DNA of 64,000 bases, from positions 19,816-83,815 of the forward strand of contig JADHYX010000044.1 in assembly GCA_027604685.1 (NCBI GenBank), written 5' to 3'. The notes below the pieces were generated by a model, which was not told the origin of the DNA, ran no database searches, and saw only the letters and a program-made list of their open reading frames with translations. The stretch is from Lobulomyces angularis. Its lineage: Eukaryota; Chytridiomycota; Chytridiomycetes; Lobulomycetales; Lobulomycetaceae. Shown in pieces: positions 57,387 through 64,000 of this stretch. A program made the translations under genes and the position numbers. The stretch's first letter is position 1. Every line of letters starts with the position of its first letter.

Positions 57387-60332
57387 ATGGAAGGATTTGA
57401 GGTAGCTAGTAAAATTTGGACAGGTAATTTAAAAATAAAACAAAATAAAACTAAAAAAAAAATTTTCTTATTCTTACTTACTAAAAAAAATTAAAAAAAA
57501 AATTTAAGAAATAAATCTGACTGTTTTACAAAAAAGTTTAGATACACAAAGTACAGAAATATTGGAAAATCAAAAAGAGGGATTAAATCAAAGAAAAAAA
57601 TTATCTGAACAGACTAAGGAATTTAAAAAAGTTCCTGATAGCTTAAAACTGAATGAGTTTAAAAATTTACTAAAAGCTTATCAAAACGAGATAGATTCTA
57701 TAACAAAGAGAAGTAAGTTTGCCGAAACATCTTATTTGAACGTATATAAAGTCATAGGTAATTTTTTTTTGTTTAACTTTTGGTGCTTACTTTTTAAAAA
57801 AGCTGACGCTCCAGATCCTTCGCCCTTTATAAACGCTGCAATTGTAAAATTTATTTCTAATTGTGTATATAATTTCTGAATTTTGTATTATAGGAAAAGT
57901 CTAAAAGAATTGAAGAACTTAATATAGTTGAAGCTGAAAACAAGAAACTTAAAGAGGAATTAAATGAATTAAATATAAAACTTATATCCAGTTCAAAAAA
58001 TGAAAAAGAAGTGCAAACTTTAAAAGAAAGGTTAAAAAATTATGAAGCAAAGTTAAACGATATGGTACAGGAAAAAGTTAATTTAAAAGAACAAGAATTA
58101 CGACTTGATATGAACGATAAAATTAGAATATATAAAGAAACGTTAGAAAAAAACCCTTCCCATAATTTTTTTTAATTATTTTATAATTTTTTAAAATCAG
58201 TGAATATTCCTTACAAAGACAGTTGCAACAAACTAAAGATCAATTAATTACAATTCAAAATTCTCACGATATGACGCAAGCTAAATTATCTGATAATACA
58301 CAAAAATATGATGACAAAGTTGCAGCAAAAGTAAAAAACACTTTCTACGTTGGATTAGTAAAGAGTTTATTTTTTTTTATAGTTGGCTGAATTGGATATT
58401 GTAGTAATGGATTTTGAACAGTCTCAGTTGAAAGTTGCACAGTTGACGAGGGACAATGTGATTAGATAATTTTAATCAATTAAAAAAAATTTAACAACAT
58501 TTTTTTTTTAAAGGAACTTCTAAAAAAAGAACTTGCTGGAACAAATGATTTAAAAAATGAAAAATTAGAGTAAAAATATAAATATTAAAAAAAAAAAGTT
58601 AATATTGGATTGAATTTTCTTCTTTGTTTTTAATAGATTGGAGGAAAAAATGTTAAAAGTTCAAGAGGTAAGGAAAAAAATTACAATTAAGTATTCATAA
58701 GTAATCATAATTGAAATAAATGATTATTTTTAGGTTGAATACAGTAGATTATACACCCAAGTTGAAAAGTTGCAAACGGAATTAAGTGAACTTAAATCTA
58801 ATTTTTCAAACGAAAAAGCAGATATGTTAAAAAAAAACAAAACATTGGTGCATGAAACTGAAGAACTGACTAAAAAATTAAAATCGATGGAAGATTATGA
58901 TAAATTAAAGCGTGAATTAGACATATTAAAGGTTTAAGTTATTAAAAATTATTTAAAAAGTTATTAATTTTTTCCCTGTTCTTTTCTTTTTAGTCAATAG
59001 AATTTCCTGATACCAATTTTGACACAGAATGGGGTGAGCAAGCAGTATCCAATGTTGATACATCTTACACCTTAGAGAGATTAATGTTGGATAGAAATAA
59101 AAAATTACAAAATGAAATTACTACTTTAAAGGTATATTAATAAAAACTAAAAAAATTGTTTCGAAAATTTAATTTCTGTTTGCATTTTCTTTTTATATTC
59201 CCCTTTTTTAGATGAGTTTAAATGATTTGAATATAGAGTTGGAAGCAAAAACTTTTGAATCAGCTGAAAATTTAAAAAAAAATGAAGAACTTAATAAATT
59301 AGTAAAAAAATTAGAGGAGGATTTATTTAATCTAAATAGCGTTTATGAAAAAAAAAAAATTAGCAATAGCAATAACGAAAAATTTAATGAAGACCCACTT
59401 TCTTCAATTGTTGAAAGTATGATTGACACCAATAATGTCAACACTCCACTTGGATTGAAAAATTCTCCAATGTTTTCTCAAACACAAGGAAACGAAAATT
59501 CTTCGATAGTCCCAATTTTAACTAGTCAAAGAGATAGATATAGACAAAGAAATGCTGAACTCGAAGAAGTACAAAAAAAAAATAAAAAAAAAAAATAAAT
59601 AAAATTTACTACTTATTAAAAAAAAAAAGAAAAAAGAAAAAATGTTAAATTTTCATTTTAATTTTTTTTAAATATTTCTTTTTTTTTTAGCAAATTAGAG
59701 AGCACGTAGAAAGAATAAGTGAACTGTGTTCCAAAGTGGAGACACTAAAAAATGAAAATATAAAACTATATGAAAAATTAAAATTTACTCAAAGTTTTAA
59801 CTACAGCAATTCATCAGCAGGGAGGGAATCTGTCAGCAATAATTTATTAGACAATGAAAAAAATCTATATAATAACAACTACAGTAATAATTACGAAGAT
59901 AACTATGGAGGTTATAAAATTTCTAGGAACAATAATTCTAGACAAGTAATAAAAACAAATCAATTTTTATTTTAATTTATTTTTTTTATTGATTTTTAAT
60001 AGAAAGAAGATTACATTCAAATCGATAACAAATATAAAACAATTTATGAAGGAAGTTTAGATCCATTTCAAAGATTTCATAAACAAGTAACAAAATGAAA
60101 AATTTTTAAAAAAAAAAAAAATGATAGTTAATTTTTTTTTTAGGAGGAAGCAAAAAGAATCACAAGATTAAATCCTGCAGAAAGGGTTGCTTTAAACTTG
60201 ACAAAGTTGATATTTTTAAATAAATATTCCAGGTGGTTATTCATCTTGTACAGTTTTTTACTTCACATATTAGTTATTTTTACCCTTTATCATTTAAGCA
60301 ACTGGGAAGAATGTAAAGTAGATCACTCATAA
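57387..60332 (+). CDS. COY1: Golgi coiled-coil protein CASP/COY1
   Basis: Golgin anchored in the Golgi membrane by its C-terminus; works in intra-Golgi retrograde transport and tethering. ATG at 57387 (MEGFEVASKIWT). At least twelve exons, mostly coiled coil (KSKRIEELNIVEAENKKLKE, QLQQTKDQLITIQNSHD, SRLYTQVEKLQTELSELKS). The family signature is the C-terminal part: VPILTSQRDRYRQRNAELEE, then YKTIYEGSLDPFQRFHKQEE, AKRITRLNPAERVALNLTKL, and the membrane helix RWLFILYSFLLHILVIFTLY ending near a short tail. All of these match CASP closely. Length and order are normal. Confidence 0.95.
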
Positions 60333-60566
60333 AAAGTATATTTTTTTTTTAGTATACATTTATATATATATATTTTTTTTTTTTTAATTTATTAAATTTT
60401 TTTTGGTTTCAAAAATAAACAAATAAAATTTTCTAAGCGCTTCCAAGCTTACCCCTATTATTTTTCAAGCCACTTGTGTTCAAAATGGTATTATTATTGA
60501 TTTAAAGAAAAAATTTTATTTTATTATTTAAAAAATTAAAAATAAAATAAAAAAAAAGTTAACTAA

Positions 60567-62194
60567 TTAATAGTAGTTAAAATCCATAACGTGCTCAATT
60601 GGAGAAAATTCATCTTTCTCCACGACCCCCATATTATTATTACTGAAATTGTTAATTTCCATATGATTATTATTGTAGTTTATATTTAAATTTGAGAAAG
60701 GCAAGCTAATTTGTTGGACTTGATTTCCATTAAAGTTCTTTCCGTTGTTATAATTAAAAGAGGGTGATGGTAGGTTGGTTAAATCTGGTGTGGTACTACT
60801 AGTGAAACTAACCTGATCTGTGTCGAAAATATTTGTATGAAATGGTGTAAATGGTGTAACAGGTGGTGCTTGTTGTTGCAAGAATTGAAAACTTGGTATT
60901 TGTTGATGCTGGCATATTAAATTATTTTGATATAATAAACTATTTTGATTATCTGAAGTGGTTGTAGGTATTTGCAATGCTGATGGAGTTGGTGCAATTT
61001 TAATATGTAAATTTTGGGGACTGATGTCACTATGTAAATTAATCAACGGAAATTTTTTAAAGTTTTCATTGGCCAAGCTGGAATTATTACTAGTTATTTG
61101 TGAATGATTGAAATTATTATCATAATGAAAATTGTTAATTTGCTGATTTTGAAAATTAATATCACTAATATTTGGTATATGCTGATGGTCTTGTTCATGA
61201 TACGAATGACTTTTCCACTCTATGGAAAGCTTTCTTCTACGTTTCTTTTGGCTTTCAATCATGGCCAATTCCCTTCCTCTGATTTCAAAACTTTTCTTCA
61301 AATCACTATTAATTACATCAACTTCTTTGCTGTTATTTACAGGTACTTCTTCTTTTGGTATATTCTCTTTGATTTTTGACAACGCTTCAGAAAAAAATTT
61401 TGATAAGGTATCCAACCATTCGGTCTGAAAAGAATATAAAAAAAAAAAAGTAAGAATAAATTAATTACATATTCTTTTTCCGCTACATATAACCCAAAAT
61501 CTAAAATCTTTAAACATTGTAATTCAGCTTTGTTCAGCTCAGATAAAGGTAATCGAGACACCTAAATAAATAAAAAAATTAATGGGATATAAAGAATTTA
61601 ACTAATTTACTTCACTCCAGGCTTTGTTTGTAAATCTATCATCGTCCTTTATGTTTAGTATTTGCAAAATTAAATTTTTGTTTTCCAAAAATAAAAAATT
61701 TAAATTACCAAATATTTATTAGCCAAGACCAAGCAACATATCCAAAGCGATCTTTCAGAATTTTTTAGAGGCTTGCCATTTTGATCTAACTTGAAATTTT
61801 TTTTGGAATTTTTTCTTAATCTCGAAACAAAAAGTAAAGCCAAGACAATGCAGTCTATTAAGAAAAAATGTATAAGAAAAATTAAAAAAATAAAAAAAAA
61901 AAAACCTCCAGAACAAAGACTTTTTATTTGAATTTGATAAACAAAGTTTTTAAACCTGTTAAAGTTATACTTTAATTCTTCTAGTCCCTCTTTTTCATTA
62001 TTTGGAGTGTTGTAAGAAAAATCGAGCAATTCCATAGAATTTAATTCAGAAATGGGGGATATACTATAAGGCTGTTGATGAGGATTTGAGTTTTGAGATA
62101 TAAAAATCAAAGTTTCCTTATCGTACTCGAACCAAATTTTAAAGACTACATAGGACACCAAATCGGAGATGGTGGTAGTAGTTAAGTTGTCCAT
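60567..62194 (-). CDS. Pho80/Pcl-like cyclin
   Basis: Regulatory subunit of a Pho85-type cyclin-dependent kinase. ATG at 62194 (MDNLTTTTISDLVSYVVFKI). The cyclin box is spread over small exons: DCIVLALLFVSRLRKNS, NSERSLWICCLVLANKYL, DDRFTNKAWSEVSRLPLSEL and NKAELQCLKILDFGLYV, the usual order of Pcl cyclins. The last exon (61415-60567) is a long Asn/Gln/His-rich tail (a basic QKKRRRKLSIEWKSH segment near its start could be a nuclear signal), ending near EHVMDFNYY. It resembles Clg1/Pcl types with long disordered tails; the exact partner cannot be told. Confidence 0.85.
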
Positions 62195-62982
62195 TGATTA
62201 TCAAATATAAAAAAAAATAAAATAAAAGAAATTTGATTTTATTTTTTAATTTAATATTATTGATCAAAAAAGATTTTTCTGAGGTCGAGTTTTCCATAAA
62301 AATAACAAAATTTTTTTCGGCAGCAGGCGCTTCCGCACAGTCAACATCGGCCCTGTCCCACGTCCCTTCCGTCACACAGCGCGATTCAAAGGAGATTAGG
62401 GTTTTACAGAAGAAAAAATATTTAAAGAAAAAAAATTTATAGGAACAAATTCATAGGAAAAAATTTATAGGAAGAAAAGTTATTGCTCAAAAACTACAGG
62501 AACGACAGTGATTAAATACTTCATGTTTTCCTTTCTAGTTTAAATTCAAAAAATCAAAATTTTCCTAATTCAAGTACTAATTCAATTTCCATTTAATTTA
62601 TTTATTATAAGTTAATTGCAATTAATTACCTTTTTTTTTTTTTTTGCTACTCTTTTAAACAATTTTCCAGTACTTAATCTTCTTAAAATTTCCATATTAT
62701 TCGTTATCAATAAATTGGAAACCTAAAACTCATGGTTAAAAAAATCTTTATTGCTTTTTTTAATGGACTAAACGTAATGGATATACTATCGTTCATCTTT
62801 TAACTCTTATACTTAATCCAGGGCAGCTGTGTTATGAAGCTAAATGTACTCTATACATTTTCCATATAAATTTGAGTTTAATTATCCTAAAAGTAAAGAT
62901 TGTTTGAAAGTGGTCATAGATTAGTCTGTGAGTATAAGGTTTGAATGTACATCGAGCAAGAGGTAGCACTGTACATTACTAT

Positions 62983-63013
<31 letters not shown>

Positions 63014-63026
63014 TTTTGAAATTTTA
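62195..63026. other. Intergenic region with a GC-rich islet, repeats and poly-A
   Basis: About 0.83 kb between the cyclin (minus) and SURF4 (plus). A sharply GC-richer islet lies at 62318-62400. Three imperfect copies of a unit close to AAATTTATAGGAA lie at 62434-62474. An A tract of about 24 bases lies at 62990-63013, just before the SURF4 ATG. Confidence 0.6.
62434..62474 (+). repeat. Three imperfect copies of AAATTTATAGGAA
   Basis: AATTTATAGGAAC, AAATTCATAGGAAA and AAATTTATAGGAAG follow one another directly. They lie next to the GC-rich islet upstream of the cyclin gene. Either a small microsatellite or a set of protein-binding sites. Confidence 0.7.
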
Positions 63027-64000
63027 ATGTCATTAATTGCAACTTTTGAAAATGCTTTAGAAATTTTAGGTGAACAAATTAAACCCTATTTACCAATATT
63101 AGCCAGAACCCTACTTGTTTCAACTTTTATAGAAGATACTATCCGTATCATGTACTATAAATTTTTCAATTATCACTTTTCTAAATTTGAAACTTTTATT
63201 TTTTTAAAAAATGCTTGAAGAACTCAATGGAAAGATCAAGTTTTTTATTTAACGCATACTCAAAAATTTCCTTGGCTAACTGCTGAATCATTTTTAATTT
63301 TTAACGTGGTTGCTATGGTACTTGGTACGTTTGATTTTTTCCTCAAAAAACCTTTTTTTTTTTTTTTAATACGACTCATTAATTTTTTTTATCAAATTTT
63401 TAATTTTTTTAAAAATAGGTTCAGCACTATGTGTTGGAAAAAAAAAGACTGAAGTAGCCGTTGGCTTATTATTCACATCAGTTTTTAGTCAAGCCATTGG
63501 ATATGGTTTAATATTTGACTCATCCTTTTTCTTTCGCACCTTATCAGGTTAATTTTATTCCTACCTTTTTTTTTTTTTTTTTTTTAACAGTTTTATTAAC
63601 TTTATCTTATTTAAATAGTAATAGGTGCATTATTTATGCTATTAGCAGATGCATTCGCTAGTAAAAGAAAAAATTTTAATCCTGGTGTACCAGAACTAAA
63701 TGATAAAGAAAAACATCATTACATTCAACTTTTTGGGAGAATACTACTTGTATTTTTATTCATTTCTTTCATTTTTAACGGCGAATTTAGTTTCTTAAGA
63801 GTCATTTTTGGTACATTGTCTTTAATTAGTTGTATTATGGTTGCTGTTGGGTTTAAAGCAAAATGGTTTTTTTTTTTTTTTAATTAAATTTAATTTTTTT
63901 TTTTTTTAAACTAGGTCTGCAACAATTTTGATTACCATTTTATGTTTTGGAAATGTAAATAATGGGATTTATTTTTTTTAATAAAATATAAATAAATAAA
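63027..64000 (+). CDS. ERV29: SURF4/ERV29 cargo receptor, cut by window end
   Basis: ER-to-Golgi (COPII) receptor for soluble secreted proteins. ATG at 63027. Exons give MSLIATFENALEILGEQIKP, LPILARTLLVSTFIEDTIRI then TQWKDQVFYLTH, ESFLIFNVVAMVLGSALCV, VAVGLLFTSVFSQAIGYGLI, VIGALFMLLADAFAS, HHYIQLFGRILLVFLFISFI and SFLRVIFGTLSLISCIMVAV, the several membrane helices of the family. The last piece seen, SATILITILCFGN, reaches a probable donor GTAAAT near 63953 and the window ends in that intron. The C-terminal helix and the ER-retrieval signal are outside. Confidence 0.88.

Noticed and set aside
62139..62375. Minus-strand frame across the GC islet and cyclin start
   Set aside because: It overlaps the cyclin start in another frame and its composition follows the islet, so coding is unlikely.

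Overview
This is nuclear DNA from a eukaryote. It is very AT-rich, with gene-dense coding blocks cut by many short introns (mostly about 40-60 nt, GT...AG, T-rich before the acceptor). The gene content suggests a zoosporic (flagellated) early-diverging fungus or a close relative such as a rozellid or aphelid. Fungal-type genes include NTE1 with cyclic-nucleotide-binding domains, a Pho80/Pcl-like cyclin, a COY1/CASP golgin, Dbp7, Isy1 and a protein that looks like the fungal DUF2408 family. Flagellar genes are CFAP57 and ARMC9. The species cannot be named from the sequence alone. All splicing below was read by eye from frame continuity and GT/AG sites, so gene ends are firmer than inner exon edges.

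Layout. 0-3.1 kb: an F-box/LRR gene (minus) and a second LRR fragment at the window edge. 3.2-4.2 kb: orotate phosphoribosyltransferase. 4.2-5.6 kb: two tiny putative membrane proteins. 5.6-7.7 kb: an arrestin-fold protein. 8.4-11.5 kb: a divergent pair made of a secreted DOMON protein with a Lys/His/Tyr-rich tail and a secreted tyrosinase. 11.7-17.1 kb, all minus: TTC5-like, a small secreted Cys-containing protein, an MMADHC-like cobalamin-trafficking protein and a RING-finger protein. 17.6-23.2 kb: NTE1 phospholipase. 23.6-27.0 kb: DBP7-type helicase. 27.2-31.6 kb, minus: ARMC9 and maleylacetoacetate isomerase. 32.0-34.7 kb: an unknown gene and ISY1.

35.0-36.7 kb, minus: a secreted protein with three copies of an unfamiliar Trp/Tyr/Gly domain between Lys/His/Tyr-rich tails, with a possible tiny gene starting 52 bp away on the other strand. 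37.5-39.0 kb: a seven-helix receptor. 39.2-43.8 kb: CFAP57. 44.2-45.8 kb: DUF2408-like protein. 46.0-47.6 kb: BTB-BACK protein. 48.2-49.9 kb: two hypothetical genes. 50.3-52.1 kb: three-RRM protein. 52.6-54.8 kb: aldehyde dehydrogenase. 56.2-57.1 kb: membrane protein of unknown function. 57.4-60.3 kb: CASP/COY1 golgin. 60.6-62.2 kb: cyclin. 63.0 kb to the end: SURF4/ERV29, cut by the window edge.

Most genes are unrelated housekeeping, flagellar, trafficking and RNA genes. The most interesting candidate system is extracellular: a tyrosinase next to a secreted heme- or sugar-binding-type DOMON protein, with long stretches of Tyr, Lys and His that an o-quinone chemistry could crosslink, and a second secreted Tyr/Lys/His-rich modular protein 25 kb away. 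That functional link is inference. No tRNA, rRNA, CRISPR array or intact transposon was seen.
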